Below are positions 17,426 to 26,423 of a stretch of 43,835 nucleotides of DNA, piece after piece; the first letter of the stretch is position 1; each line of letters starts with the position of its first letter. The notes below the pieces were generated by a model, which saw nothing but the letters and a program-made list of their open reading frames with translations, was not told the origin of the DNA and ran no database searches. The translations under genes and the position numbers were made by a program. Source of the DNA: Desulfosarcinaceae bacterium (GTDB taxonomy: Bacteria; Desulfobacterota; Desulfobacteria; Desulfobacterales; Desulfosarcinaceae); contig JASJCL010000056.1 of assembly GCA_030066015.1 (NCBI GenBank), positions 1 to 43,835 of the forward strand, in the 5' to 3' direction.

Positions 17426-17442
17426 GCGGGGGCAGCCCCCGC
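17426..17442. other. Very stable short hairpin in the divergent intergenic region
   Basis: GCGGGGG-CAG-CCCCCGC forms a perfect 7-bp all-GC stem with a 3-nt loop. It lies in a GC-rich block (~17270-17460) between two AT-rich operator boxes. On the minus strand it would be in or before the repressor leader, on the plus strand upstream of the promoter. No T-run, so it is not a classical terminator. Confidence 0.4.
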
Positions 17443-17468
17443 TGGTGGAAAGGGGAAAGACATGAACA

Positions 17469-17489
17469 AATTTATTTACTGAATAAATT
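17469..17489. promoter_or_regulatory. Palindromic operator, probable ROK repressor site
   Basis: AATTTATT-TACTG-AATAAATT: perfect 8-bp arms around a 5-bp centre. It ends 5 bp before a consensus -35 (TTGACA), so bound repressor would block RNA polymerase. AT-rich dyads of this kind are typical for NagC/Mlc-type ROK regulators. It shares 12 defined positions with the box at 17217. Confidence 0.65.
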
Positions 17490-17494
17490 AATGC

Positions 17495-17523
17495 TTGACA
17501 AGCCTTTTTCGCTCGATTAAAGG
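17495..17523 (+). promoter_or_regulatory. Promoter of the sugar ABC operon
   Basis: A perfect -35 TTGACA (17495-17500) with a weak -10 (TAAAGG at 17518 for a 17-bp spacer, or TTAAAG one base earlier). The weak -10 would suit a controlled promoter. The leader to the binding-protein start is ~125 nt. Confidence 0.45.
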
Positions 17524-17656
17524 CCTATCTATGCTGGAAACGTGTATTCGCATCATTTATCGAGATGTGCAATGAACGCGGACGAGTTGAGAGGATCTAC
17601 AGACTGGGGTTTTGGTTCATTGATAAAACAATATTGGCCAACGTAAGGAGGACGGT

Positions 17657-18913
17657 ATGCGGTTGAAATGGTCGAAGCTGGTGCTGGTGGGCATGTTGAT
17701 GGTCATTGCAGGGGTTTGCAACAGTTTTGCCGGAGAGGTGGAGGTCCTGCACTGGTGGACCTCGGGCGGTGAGGCCAAATCGGTGGCCGTGCTCAAAGAG
17801 CTGCTCGAAAAAGAGGGCCACACTTGGCAGGATATGGCCGTTGCGGGCGGTGCCGGCGGCAACGCCATGACGGTGCTCAAATCGCGGGCGGTGGCGGGCA
17901 ATCCGCCGACGGCGGCCCAGGTGAAGGGACCCCAGATCCAGCAGTGGGGGGACGAGGGGGTCCTGGCCAATTTGGATGAGGTGGCCCAGGCGGGCAACTG
18001 GGATCAGCTGCTGCCCAAGGTGGTGGCCGATGTGATGAAGTACGAAGGCAATTACGTGGCGGTGCCGGTCAATGTCCACAAGATCAACTGGATGTGGGCC
18101 AATCCCGAGGTATTCCGCAAGGCCGGCGCCAAGGTGCCCACCACGTGGGCCGAGTTCGAGGAGGCTGCCAAGAAAATCAAGGCCGCCGGTTTCATCCCCG
18201 TGGCCTGGGGCGGCCAGAACTGGCAGGAGGCCACCGTCTTCGAATCGATCGTGCTGGGGGTCGGCGGCGCCGAATTTTACAAAAAAGCCCTGGTGGATGC
18301 CGATCCGGCCGCCCTGGACAGCGCCACCATGGTCAAATGCCTCGATACCTTGCGGATGGTGCTCCAATACATTGACAAGGACGCCCCCGGTCGGGACTGG
18401 AATCTGGCCACCAGCATGGTGATCCAGGGAAAGGCGGCCATGCAGTTCATGGGCGACTGGGCCAAGGGGGAATTCGTCGCCGCGGGTAAGACCTACGGGG
18501 CGGATTACGTGGCCCTGCCCGTGCCCGAAACCAGCGAGGGGTACCTGTTCAACGTGGACAGCTTCATCATGTTCCAGGTCAAGGACAAAGGCGCCCAGGA
18601 AGCGCAGAAGGCCATGGCCCGCCTGATCATGGAGCCCACCTTCCAAGAGGTCTTCAACGTCAATAAGGGATCGATCCCCTGTCGTCTGGGCATGTCCCAC
18701 AAACCCTTCGACTTCCCCGCCATCTGCAGCTTCGACAGCTTTGTGGCCACGGCCCAGACCGGTGGCCTGCTGCCCAGCATGGCCCACGAAATGGCCGTTT
18801 TTCCGGCGGTCCGCGGAGCGATCTTCGACGTCGTGACCAACTTCTGCAACTCCAACCTGGCCTCCGACAAGGCGGCCAAGCGGTTGGCCTCGGAAGTGCA
18901 ATCTGCGATGTAA
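17657..18913 (+). CDS. Sugar ABC transporter, periplasmic binding protein
   Basis: A 418-residue family 1 solute-binding protein. The first ~26 residues are a Sec signal peptide ending NSFA before GEVEVLHWW. The mature part begins with the VLHWWTSGGE motif, then VAGGAGGNAMTVLKSR, QQWGDEG, and NVHKINWMWANPEVF, a pattern close to the glucose/mannose binding proteins (GtsA-like) of proteobacteria. It would bind a monosaccharide, probably glucose or a related hexose, in the periplasm and deliver it to the two permeases downstream. The start has AAGGAGG five bases before ATG. It is first in the operon and followed by a strong hairpin, which usually keeps binding-protein mRNA more abundant than the permease part. 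Confidence 0.9.
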   Translation: MRLKWSKLVLVGMLMVIAGVCNSFAGEVEVLHWWTSGGEAKSVAVLKELLEKEGHTWQDMAVAGGAGGNAMTVLKSRAVAGNPPTAAQVKGPQIQQWGDEGVLANLDEVAQAGNWDQLLPKVVADVMKYEGNYVAVPVNVHKINWMWANPEVFRKAGAKVPTTWAEFEEAAKKIKAAGFIPVAWGGQNWQEATVFESIVLGVGGAEFYKKALVDADPAALDSATMVKCLDTLRMVLQYIDKDAPGRDWNLATSMVIQGKAAMQFMGDWAKGEFVAAGKTYGADYVALPVPETSEGYLFNVDSFIMFQVKDKGAQEAQKAMARLIMEPTFQEVFNVNKGSIPCRLGMSHKPFDFPAICSFDSFVATAQTGGLLPSMAHEMAVFPAVRGAIFDVVTNFCNSNLASDKAAKRLASEVQSAM

Positions 18914-18934
18914 TTGTCCACTAAAACGCGACCC

Positions 18935-18961
18935 CGATGCGGGGCCCTGTGCCCCGCATCG
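18935..18961 (+). terminator. Strong intercistronic hairpin after the binding-protein gene
   Basis: CGATGCGGGGC (18935-18945) pairs perfectly with GCCCCGCATCG (18951-18961) across the 5-nt loop CCTGT. No T-run follows. Placed between binding protein and permease, it most likely protects the upstream mRNA 3' end or partly terminates transcription, as in other ABC operons. Confidence 0.65.
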
Positions 18962-18999
18962 AACCGCGCTGAATTCAAGCACGGCGTGATGGAGTTCCC

Positions 19000-19935
19000 A
19001 TGGGCACTGCCAAGGTCACAGACAGCGGCGCGACACTGCCGGCCGCTCCCCGACGATCCTTGCTCGCCATGATCGAAGAGCTGCTGCCCAAAATTGTGCT
19101 GGCGCCCACGACCCTCGCGGCCATTATCTTCATCTACGGCTTCATTCTCTGGACGGCCTGGATCTCCTTCACCAAGTCCCGCATGCTGCCGCGCTACGAC
19201 CTGGCCGGCCTCTACCAGTATGTCAAGCTCTTCACCAACGACCGCTGGTGGGTGGCCTGCAAGAACCTGCTCATCTTCGGCGGTCTGTTCATCGCCATCT
19301 GCATCGTTCTCGGGCTGCTGCTGGCCATCTTGCTGGACCAGAAGATTCGGGCCGAGGGCGCCCTGCGGACCATCTATCTCTACCCCATGGCCCTCAGCTT
19401 CATCGTCACCGGAACCGCCTGGAAGTGGATTCTCAATCCCGGCCTGGGCCTGGAACGCCTGGTACGCCAGATGGGGTTCACCGATTTCACCTTCGACTGG
19501 CTGGTGAACCCCGAAATGGCCATCTACACGGTGGTGATCGCCGGGGTCTGGCAGAGCTCGGGGTTCGTCATGGCCCTTTTTCTGGCCGGTCTGCGGGGAA
19601 TCGACGATTCCATCATCAAGGCGGCCCAGGTGGACGGCGCCAGCCTGCCCCGCATCTACCGACGCATCATCATTCCCAGCCTGCGGCCGGTCTTCTTCAG
19701 CGCCGTGATCATTCTGGGACATATCGCCATCAAGAGCTTCGATCTGGTGGTGGTCCTCACCCGGGGGGGGCCCGGCTACGCTTCCGACGTGCCGGCCACC
19801 TTCATGTATACCTTCGCCTTCACCCGCAGCCGGCTGGGATTCGGGGCGGCCAGCGCCATGGTGATGTTCTGCGGGGTGATGGCCATCATCATTCCCTATC
19901 TCTACTCGGAACTCCGGACAAAATCCGATGGGTGA
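19000..19935 (+). CDS. Sugar ABC transporter permease (MalF-type)
   Basis: A 311-residue inner-membrane protein with about six hydrophobic helices. The ATPase-contact loop (EAA-like) reads GLRGIDDSIIKAAQVDGASLPRIYRRIIIPSL near residues 195-230. IYGFILWTAWISFTKSRMLP in the first helix is typical of the GtsB/MalF sugar permeases. GGAG stands five bases before ATG 19000. Its end overlaps the next permease by 8 bp. It pairs with that permease to form the channel for the sugar taken up by the binding protein upstream. Confidence 0.93.
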   Translation: MGTAKVTDSGATLPAAPRRSLLAMIEELLPKIVLAPTTLAAIIFIYGFILWTAWISFTKSRMLPRYDLAGLYQYVKLFTNDRWWVACKNLLIFGGLFIAICIVLGLLLAILLDQKIRAEGALRTIYLYPMALSFIVTGTAWKWILNPGLGLERLVRQMGFTDFTFDWLVNPEMAIYTVVIAGVWQSSGFVMALFLAGLRGIDDSIIKAAQVDGASLPRIYRRIIIPSLRPVFFSAVIILGHIAIKSFDLVVVLTRGGPGYASDVPATFMYTFAFTRSRLGFGAASAMVMFCGVMAIIIPYLYSELRTKSDG

Positions 19936-20815
19936 GCCAATGCAGGCGGAAAGCGGTGAAACGCGCGGCCGATTCTGGGCCCGCCTTGGCATTTACGCCA
20001 TGCTCGGCCTGGCGGGGCTCTATTTCCTCATGCCCCTGGTGGTGATGGTGCTCACCTCGGTCAAGTCGATGGCCGACATCCGCGACGGGCACCTGATCTC
20101 GCTGCCGTCGGCGATCACCTTCCAGCCCTGGGCAGAGGCATGGGGCAGCGCCTGCATCGGGGCCGGCTGCGAAGGGGTTAAAAATTACTTCTGGAATTCG
20201 GTGAAGATCACGGTGCCGGCGGTGCTCATCTCCACCCTCATCGGGGCCCTCAACGGATATGTCTTTTCCAAGTGGCGCTTCCGCGGCAGCGAAGTGCTTT
20301 TCTCCGTTCTGCTGGTCGGCTGCTTCATCCCCTTTCAGGTGATTCTGCTGCCCATGGCGTCCACGCTGGGCAAGCTGGGGCTCTCGCAAAGCCTGGCCGG
20401 GCTGATCTTCGTCCACGTTGTCTACGGCTTGGCATTCACGACGCTCTTCTTTCGCAACTACTACGTTAACCTGCCCGATGAGCTCATCAAGGCCGCCCGT
20501 ATCGACGGTGCCGGATTTTTCCGTATCTTCTGGCGCATCATTTTGCCCATCTCGGCGCCCATTTTCGTGGTGTCCGTCATCTGGCAGACCACCCAGATCT
20601 GGAACGACTTTCTCTTCGGCGTGGTCTTCTCCACCGGCGAGAACCAACCCATTACCGTCGCCCTCAACAATCTGGTCAATACCTCCACCGGGGTGAAGAA
20701 ATACAACGTCGACATGGCAGCGGCCATCATCGCCGCCTTGCCGACCCTGGTGGTCTATCTGGCAGCCGGGAAGTATTTCATGCGCGGCCTGACGGCGGGC
20801 TCGGTAAAGGGGTAG
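19928..20815 (+). CDS. Sugar ABC transporter permease (MalG-type)
   Basis: A 295-residue inner-membrane protein, second half of the channel. It has ~6 helices and the EAA loop NLPDELIKAARIDGAGFFRIFWRIILPIS near residue 180-210. The ending MRGLTAGSVKG is the typical MalG-family C-terminus, which reaches the ATPase. The start overlaps the preceding gene by 8 bp, implying coupling and equal production of both permeases. A ~20-residue insert in the first periplasmic loop (WGSACIGAGCEGVKNYF) contains two Cys, a feature of the glucose/mannose branch. Confidence 0.93.
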   Translation: MGEPMQAESGETRGRFWARLGIYAMLGLAGLYFLMPLVVMVLTSVKSMADIRDGHLISLPSAITFQPWAEAWGSACIGAGCEGVKNYFWNSVKITVPAVLISTLIGALNGYVFSKWRFRGSEVLFSVLLVGCFIPFQVILLPMASTLGKLGLSQSLAGLIFVHVVYGLAFTTLFFRNYYVNLPDELIKAARIDGAGFFRIFWRIILPISAPIFVVSVIWQTTQIWNDFLFGVVFSTGENQPITVALNNLVNTSTGVKKYNVDMAAAIIAALPTLVVYLAAGKYFMRGLTAGSVKG

Positions 20816-20836
20816 GACCAGTGCACCGGTGCCCTG

Positions 20837-20861
20837 CCACACCGGCAGCCGATGCCGGTGG
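20837..20861 (+). other. Imperfect hairpin between permease and ATPase genes
   Basis: CCAC-A-CCGGCA and TGCCGGTGG pair over 9-10 bp with one bulged A. The 108-bp gap between the genes is unusual for this otherwise tight operon. The role could be mRNA processing; no T-run follows. Confidence 0.3.
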
Positions 20862-20923
20862 CAAGACAATGGTCCAAGGCGGTTTCAGCACCTGCAACTC
20901 GTGACGATTGCGAGGCAAAATTT

Positions 20924-22042
20924 ATGGCATCCTTGACGATCAGAGACGCACGCAAAGCCTTCGGTAAGGTGGACGTGCTGAAGGGCATCGACATCGACGT
21001 GGCGTCGGGGGAGTTCCTCGTGCTGGTGGGGCCTTCGGGCTGCGGCAAATCCACCCTGCTCAACCTCATTGCCGGCCTCGAGACGATCACCAGCGGCGAG
21101 ATCCGCATTGGCGACCGGATCGTCAACACGGTGAGTCCCAAGGACCGCGATATTGCCATGGTCTTTCAATCCTACGCCCTCTATCCCAACATGAACGTGC
21201 GCAAGAACATCTCCTTCGGGCTGGAGACCCGCAAAACCCCACCGGCGGAAATCGATGCGATCGTCGCCAACGTGGCCAAGACGCTGCAGATTGAGGAGCT
21301 CCTGGACCGCAAGCCCAAACAGCTCTCCGGCGGCCAGCGACAGCGCGTGGCCATGGGACGCGCCCTGGCCCGCAATCCGGCCGTGTTTCTCTTCGACGAA
21401 CCCCTCTCCAACCTGGATGCCAAGCTGCGGGTAGAGATGCGGACCGAGATCAAGCTGCTCCACCAGCGCATCGGCACCACCATCGTCTACGTCACGCACG
21501 ATCAGATCGAGGCCATGACCCTGGCCGATCGCATCGCGGTGATGAAGGACGGCATCGTCCAGCAGCTCGACTCCCCCCGCAATATATACGAGAACCCGAC
21601 CAACCGTTTCGTGGCGGGCTTCATCGGCTCGCCGGCGATGAACTTCATTCCCTGTCGGGTAGCGGCGCAAGACGGCCGACCGACCCTGCTGCTCACCAAC
21701 GACACTGGGCAGACCTACCACCTGTCGCCAGAGCGCTGGTCCGACGCCCTGGCGGGGCGGATGGACCAGGAGGTGATCCTGGGCCTGCGGCCCGAGCATA
21801 TCGCGGATGATATCCCGCTGCGCAACGGTGATCCCTCGGCCCGCATGCATCTGGAGAGCACCGTCCAGGTGGTGGAGCCCACAGGCCCGGACACCCTGGT
21901 GATGGTGCCCCTCAACGATACCGAGGTGACCTGTCGGGTGCACCCGGCCGCAGCCCGAGCACCGGGGGAGCGGATGCCGCTGTCGATCGATCTCTCCAAG
22001 GCGATTTTGTTCGATCCCGACGCCGAGACGCGGTTGCAATGA
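20924..22042 (+). CDS. Sugar ABC transporter ATPase (MalK/UgpC-type)
   Basis: A 372-residue ATPase. Walker [10 protein letters not shown] (residues ~36-44), signature [19 protein letters not shown], Walker [15 protein letters not shown] and switch [10 protein letters not shown] are all intact. The C-terminal ~130 residues (from [12 protein letters not shown]) are the TOBE/regulatory domain shared by MalK-like proteins, which can serve several importers. ATG 20924 has GAGG eight bases upstream and begins [14 protein letters not shown]; an in-frame start further up (20852) lacks homology. It completes the importer and ends 7 bp before the kinase gene. Confidence 0.95.
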   Translation: MASLTIRDARKAFGKVDVLKGIDIDVASGEFLVLVGPSGCGKSTLLNLIAGLETITSGEIRIGDRIVNTVSPKDRDIAMVFQSYALYPNMNVRKNISFGLETRKTPPAEIDAIVANVAKTLQIEELLDRKPKQLSGGQRQRVAMGRALARNPAVFLFDEPLSNLDAKLRVEMRTEIKLLHQRIGTTIVYVTHDQIEAMTLADRIAVMKDGIVQQLDSPRNIYENPTNRFVAGFIGSPAMNFIPCRVAAQDGRPTLLLTNDTGQTYHLSPERWSDALAGRMDQEVILGLRPEHIADDIPLRNGDPSARMHLESTVQVVEPTGPDTLVMVPLNDTEVTCRVHPAAARAPGERMPLSIDLSKAILFDPDAETRLQ

Positions 22043-22049
22043 GGCGGCC

Positions 22050-22958
22050 ATGAGGGCACCGGGCGGTTTTCAAATCGGCATCGATCTGGGCGGTACCAAG
22101 ATTGAGGCGGTCCTTCTGGATCCCCAGCGCAAGGAGGTGCTGCGCAAGCGTGTCGCCACGCCGGTGGGTACGGCCGACGACCACCTGGCCATTCTGGAGG
22201 GGGTCCATCAACAGGTGGTCGCCGCGGCCGCCCATATCCCGGAGGGCGCCCACTACACCATCGGCGTCTGCATTCCCGGTATCGTCGATGCCCGCACCGG
22301 TGTCGTTCAGAACGCCAACACCACCAGTCTCATCGGGCATCCGTTCCAGGCGGAGCTGGAGGCGCGCCTGGGGCACCCCGTGGGGATGGAGAACGATGCC
22401 AATTGCTTCACCCTGGCGGAAGCCCTGCGCGGCGCCGGACGCGCGTATCGGATGGTTTTCGGCATCATCATGGGCACTGGCTGCGGCGGGGGGCTGTGCA
22501 TCGAGGGGCGCCTGCACGACGGGCTGCACGGCATCGCCGGCGAATGGGGCCATTTCTCAATCGATCCGCGGGGTGCAACATGCTTCTGCGGCAACCGCGG
22601 CTGCGTCGAAACCAAGATCAGCGGCACGGGCGTGGCCCGCCATCACCGGGAACGTTGGGGCAAGCGCCTGCGCATGGAAGAGATCGTGGCCGGTTACCGC
22701 AGCGGGGATCCCCAATGCAGGGAGACCTTTGAGGACTTCCTCGATGACTTCGGTCGCAGCCTGGGCGGACTGATTTCCCTACTGGACCCGGATGCCGTCG
22801 TCATCGGGGGCGGCCTCAGCCACATAGATGAACTCTACACCCTTGGGCGCGAGCGGGTGCAAACCTACGCCTTTCACCCGAAGGCCCAGACCCCCATCCT
22901 GAAGAATCAGCTCGGCGATTCCGCCGGCATATACGGCGCTGCCTGGGCCGGCCGCTGA
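22050..22958 (+). CDS. ROK-family sugar kinase
   Basis: A 302-residue cytoplasmic kinase. It has the ATP phosphate site GIDLGGTKIEAVL, the sugar site with catalytic Asp in ENDANCFTLAEA, IIMGTGCGGG, and the ROK zinc motif GHFSIDPRGATCFCGNRGCVE. There is no DNA-binding domain, so it is an enzyme, phosphorylating glucose, fructose, mannose or N-acetylglucosamine; the family does not let me decide which. Its place as last gene of the glucose/mannose-like importer makes a hexokinase or glucokinase role most likely, trapping the imported sugar. The GAGG five bases before ATG is formed by the end of the ATPase gene. Confidence 0.92.
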   Translation: MRAPGGFQIGIDLGGTKIEAVLLDPQRKEVLRKRVATPVGTADDHLAILEGVHQQVVAAAAHIPEGAHYTIGVCIPGIVDARTGVVQNANTTSLIGHPFQAELEARLGHPVGMENDANCFTLAEALRGAGRAYRMVFGIIMGTGCGGGLCIEGRLHDGLHGIAGEWGHFSIDPRGATCFCGNRGCVETKISGTGVARHHRERWGKRLRMEEIVAGYRSGDPQCRETFEDFLDDFGRSLGGLISLLDPDAVVIGGGLSHIDELYTLGRERVQTYAFHPKAQTPILKNQLGDSAGIYGAAWAGR

Positions 22959-23129
22959 CCCGGTGCGGCGCGGCCCCCGCCCATCCATCGCCTACCTTGG
23001 GCAGTGCCGCGGTGGTCCTTCGGGCACCTGCCGGGAGGCCGCTTCGCCATCCGCTCAGCGCCTCTTCCCTTGCCCGAAGGGATTCAGCGGTGCTATGGGG
23101 ACGTCATCACCTCTGGAGCTGGAGGGGCC

Positions 23130-23390
23130 ATGTCTGTGCATACACCCGAAGCGCTAAGCGACGCCATCCGCAGAGATCCCCAGGCGAGTCCCGCTGCCTT
23201 CCTGGCCGACGACTCCTTCGCGGCCTGGTGTTACGATCATTGTTCCCTGCGGGCGTTGCGGTCCGCCTTCGAGGGGGATGCCGATCCAGCGGCGTGCCGC
23301 CGCTGGTCCCTCTCGCCACGGGAGTGGCGCACCCAGATCGAGATGGCCATCATCGCCCTGGCGGCGGCCAGGGGGCTGACGCTCAAGTAG
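23130..23390 (+). CDS. Small hypothetical protein, 86 residues
   Basis: Not a family I recognise. ATG 23130 has a strong GGAGGGG five bases upstream, the best reason to accept it; the frame is open further up but that part reads like non-coding translation. The protein is soluble and helical, with two Cys in WCYDHC, a third in AACRRW, and an alanine-rich C-terminal helix (EMAIIALAAARG). It follows the sugar kinase by 171 bp and converges on the histidine kinase gene, so it may end the operon or be separate. Confidence 0.6.
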   Translation: MSVHTPEALSDAIRRDPQASPAAFLADDSFAAWCYDHCSLRALRSAFEGDADPAACRRWSLSPREWRTQIEMAIIALAAARGLTLK

Positions 23391-23423
23391 TGCACCCAAG
23401 CCGATGGGCCGTCAGGGGCGCTG

Positions 23424-26423
23424 TCAAACGAGTCCCCCTCGCCGGTTGAATCCAACCGCGTGGGCCCCATCCAATACCGACCGCACCAGCCGCGCCAGAT
23501 CGGCCTTCACCAGGGGTTTGTAGGCGAATCCCTTGATACCGATCTCCCGTGCCATTTCCTCCGATATCCGGCGGTTGTAGCCGGTGCAAAGGATGACCGG
23601 CAGTTCCGGTCGGATCTCCATCATCCCCACGGCCAGTTTGTCACCCGTCATGTTGGGCATGGTCATGTCACTGATCACCAGGTCAAATTCGGTCGGCCGG
23701 GAGCGAAACAACTCCAGGGCCTCGAAACTGCTGGTCCTGAAACTGACCCGGTAGCCCAGGCGCTCCAGCAACTGCGCCCCCAACTGGGCGACGGCCGGTT
23801 CGTCGTCCACGATGAGGATGCGTTCCGTGCCGGTGGGCAGGTGTGCATCGATCGGGTGCTGCGATCCCTCCTGCCGTCCGGTGATGGGCAGGTAGATATG
23901 AAAGGCCGTGCCGTGGCCGGGAGTGCTTTCCACCGTGATCTTACCGCCGTAGCTGGCCACGATGCCATCCACCATCGCCAATCCCATGCCGGTCCCCCGC
24001 CCGGCTTCCTTGGTGGTAAAATAGGGTTCGAAGATCGCGTTCATGATGTTCGGTGGGATGCCCGCACCCGTATCGGAAACGGTCAGGACAAGGTAGGGGC
24101 CGGGGCTGAGCTCAAGCAAAGGCGCGGTGTGATCATCGCCCAGATTGACCTCCTTCAAGTGAACGCTGACGGTGCCCTCCTCGTTCTCAATGGCGTGCAC
24201 GGCATTGGTGCAGAGGTTCATGAGGATCTGGTGAATCTGGGTGGGGTTGGCCATCACCAGGGAATTGCTGTGGATCTGCTGATCGATAGCGATGGAGGTC
24301 GGTGTTGTTGAACGAATCAGTTTGAGTGCCTCTTTGGCAATGATGCTCACCTGAACCGGTTTGCGCTCTTCACCCGACTGGCGGGCGAATGCGAGGATTT
24401 GCTTGACCAAGTCCCGGGCCCGTTTGCCGGCGGTATAAACTTCCATCAAATTGCTTTCCAGGGCGGTCCCGCTATCGGCGTCGTCCAATGCGAGCTCGGT
24501 AAATCCAAGGATGGAAGCGAGAATATTGTTGAAGTCGTGGGCGATGCCCCCCGCAAGGGTACCCACCGATTCGAGTTTCTGGGCATGGAAGAGCTGGCGC
24601 TCGAGCTGCTTTTTGTCCATTTCGGCCAAGTGCTTCTGGGTGGTATCCTCGTAAATGGCCACCAGCTCCCCCGATGGCAACTTGCAAACGTAGTTCTCCA
24701 CCCACAATGTGAGGCGCTCATCCTGATATTTTGAGGTGGGATGTTGCGCCGGTTTCCCGGTGCGCCAGACCTCCTGGAAGATATCGAAGAGCCCCATCTC
24801 GACGATACCGGGGAAGACCTCCCGGACCTCCTTTCCGACGATCTTCGCCTTCTCCGTATTTGAGTGCTCCAGTCCGGATCGGTTCAGGTCTCGAATGATG
24901 AAGCTGTCGCCCTCGTCCGGGCTGTCATAGATGGCCACTCCGGGGCTCATGTTGTCGAAAAGTTCGCGAAAGCGCTGCTCACTGGCGCGCAGCTGATTCT
25001 CGCTGTGCTTGCGATCGGTGATGTCACGGTTGCTGGAGCGGCGGCCGAGGTAGGCGCCGTCATCGGCGAACACCGGCAGGCAGTAGTGGTTGATCCAGCG
25101 GATTTGGCCCGTTTTGGTGACGATTCGGAAGTCGAGTTGGGCCTCGGAGGTTTCCGCTTCAGAGTGGTGGTGGGCGTGCTGGGCCACCCGCTCCCGATCC
25201 GCTTCATGGGCAATCGTGGTGAAGAGGGTCGGGTCTTCGATGAAGGCAGAGGGGGCGTAGCCCGTAATGCGTTCGCAGGAGGGCGAGATAAACAGCACCT
25301 CCTCTTCGGGTCCCAGCCAGTACTCCCAGTCCTGGGTGAATTCGGAGACGATTCGGTAGCGCTCGACGCTCTCCTTGAGTTTGGTTTCGGCATCTTTTCG
25401 ATCGGTAATGTCTTGGGCCTGAGAGAAAAAAAAGAGCGGCGCTTCATTTTGGTCTCTCAGCAGGGAGGTCGTGATGATGGCGTGGATAATACGGCCGTCC
25501 CTGCAAAGATAGCGTTTCTCAAACCGTTCACGGGCGACCCGCCCGGAATTCAGATTCGCGGCGATTCTGGCGCCGATCTCCCGATCCTCCGGATGGGTGA
25601 TGTCGTCAAAATGCATTTTCTGGAGTTCCGCTTCGGTGTAGCCGACCATTTCGCAGAAGGCATGGTTGGCGTGCATAAACCGCCCCTCCAGGGCAACCAT
25701 CACCATACCGATGGGCGCCCGATCGATGGCGCTGGTGAGCAGCTGTTGCGATTCTCGCAAGGCGATTTCGGCGGAGGCGGTGCGCTTCAGCGTAAACCCG
25801 ATGATCAGCGCGGCGGCCAGAAAACTGGCCACCAGGAAAAGGATGCTGGTAATGCGCGATCGGAAACGGCGCTTCTCCGCCTGGGAGAGGAAATAGCTGG
25901 CCTTTTCACGCGCATATTGGGTCAAACCCAGCATCCGCTTTTCGAGGGCGGCCACGTGGGAGGCGCCCTTGCCGATGGTGATGACGGCGGCGGCTTGGCG
26001 CTGGTCGCTGCGGGTGAGTTCGATGACCTCCTCCCGAATGGGGCGCCACGCCTCAAAGAGCTGACGGGCCTGGCTCTCGAGGCGCTTGCCCTCCTCTCCC
26101 AGAATACGCTCCTTGACGATATCCAGATGCTGATAAACGCTTTTCTCTTGCATCTGGACGGCCTCGATGGCCTTGAGGATGCGGATCGGAGAGTCGAAAA
26201 GCACCACGTCTTTCATGTGACGGTGCATTTTCGTGATGGAGACATTGGCTTGGAGAGCGGCGTTGGAGACGACCAGGGGGTGGTTGTAGATGGTGCGTGT
26301 CAGCTGAGAAATACTGCTGATGTCGTAGATGGTGAAGAGCCCGAACGCCAAGAAGATAGACATCAACACGCTGAAGCTCAGCACAAGCCCCCGCGTGATA
26401 TTCACCTGTTGCGGTAAAAGCAT
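23424..26423 (-). CDS. Membrane hybrid histidine kinase with PAS domains and receiver
   Basis: 999 residues. Two transmembrane helices (about 12-34 and 192-212) enclose a helical periplasmic sensor of four-helix-bundle type. Three PAS domains follow (about 230-345, 350-475, 480-600). The HisKA block is GGIAHDFNNILAS with phospho-acceptor H629. The ATPase part has NLCTNAVHAI, SDTGAGIPP and GRGTGMGLAMV. A C-terminal receiver has VDDE, phospho-acceptor D919 in VISDMTMPNMTG, and the conserved Lys in YKP. All catalytic residues are present. GGAG six bases before the ATG supports the start. The signal is unknown; no paired response regulator or output gene lies beside it, so the phosphate probably passes to a distant regulator. 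Confidence 0.93.
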   Translation of the reverse strand: MLLPQQVNITRGLVLSFSVLMSIFLAFGLFTIYDISSISQLTRTIYNHPLVVSNAALQANVSITKMHRHMKDVVLFDSPIRILKAIEAVQMQEKSVYQHLDIVKERILGEEGKRLESQARQLFEAWRPIREEVIELTRSDQRQAAAVITIGKGASHVAALEKRMLGLTQYAREKASYFLSQAEKRRFRSRITSILFLVASFLAAALIIGFTLKRTASAEIALRESQQLLTSAIDRAPIGMVMVALEGRFMHANHAFCEMVGYTEAELQKMHFDDITHPEDREIGARIAANLNSGRVARERFEKRYLCRDGRIIHAIITTSLLRDQNEAPLFFFSQAQDITDRKDAETKLKESVERYRIVSEFTQDWEYWLGPEEEVLFISPSCERITGYAPSAFIEDPTLFTTIAHEADRERVAQHAHHHSEAETSEAQLDFRIVTKTGQIRWINHYCLPVFADDGAYLGRRSSNRDITDRKHSENQLRASEQRFRELFDNMSPGVAIYDSPDEGDSFIIRDLNRSGLEHSNTEKAKIVGKEVREVFPGIVEMGLFDIFQEVWRTGKPAQHPTSKYQDERLTLWVENYVCKLPSGELVAIYEDTTQKHLAEMDKKQLERQLFHAQKLESVGTLAGGIAHDFNNILASILGFTELALDDADSGTALESNLMEVYTAGKRARDLVKQILAFARQSGEERKPVQVSIIAKEALKLIRSTTPTSIAIDQQIHSNSLVMANPTQIHQILMNLCTNAVHAIENEEGTVSVHLKEVNLGDDHTAPLLELSPGPYLVLTVSDTGAGIPPNIMNAIFEPYFTTKEAGRGTGMGLAMVDGIVASYGGKITVESTPGHGTAFHIYLPITGRQEGSQHPIDAHLPTGTERILIVDDEPAVAQLGAQLLERLGYRVSFRTSSFEALELFRSRPTEFDLVISDMTMPNMTGDKLAVGMMEIRPELPVILCTGYNRRISEEMAREIGIKGFAYKPLVKADLARLVRSVLDGAHAVGFNRRGGLV

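Noticed and set aside
17280-17465. 61-codon plus-strand frame in the divergent regulatory region
   Set aside because: No ribosome-binding site, composition dominated by Gly, Ala, Asp; it includes the GC hairpin and lies between operators.
24864-26417. 517-codon plus-strand frame opposite the hybrid kinase
   Set aside because: Shadow of conserved PAS and sensor coding sequence with no ribosome-binding site or domain.
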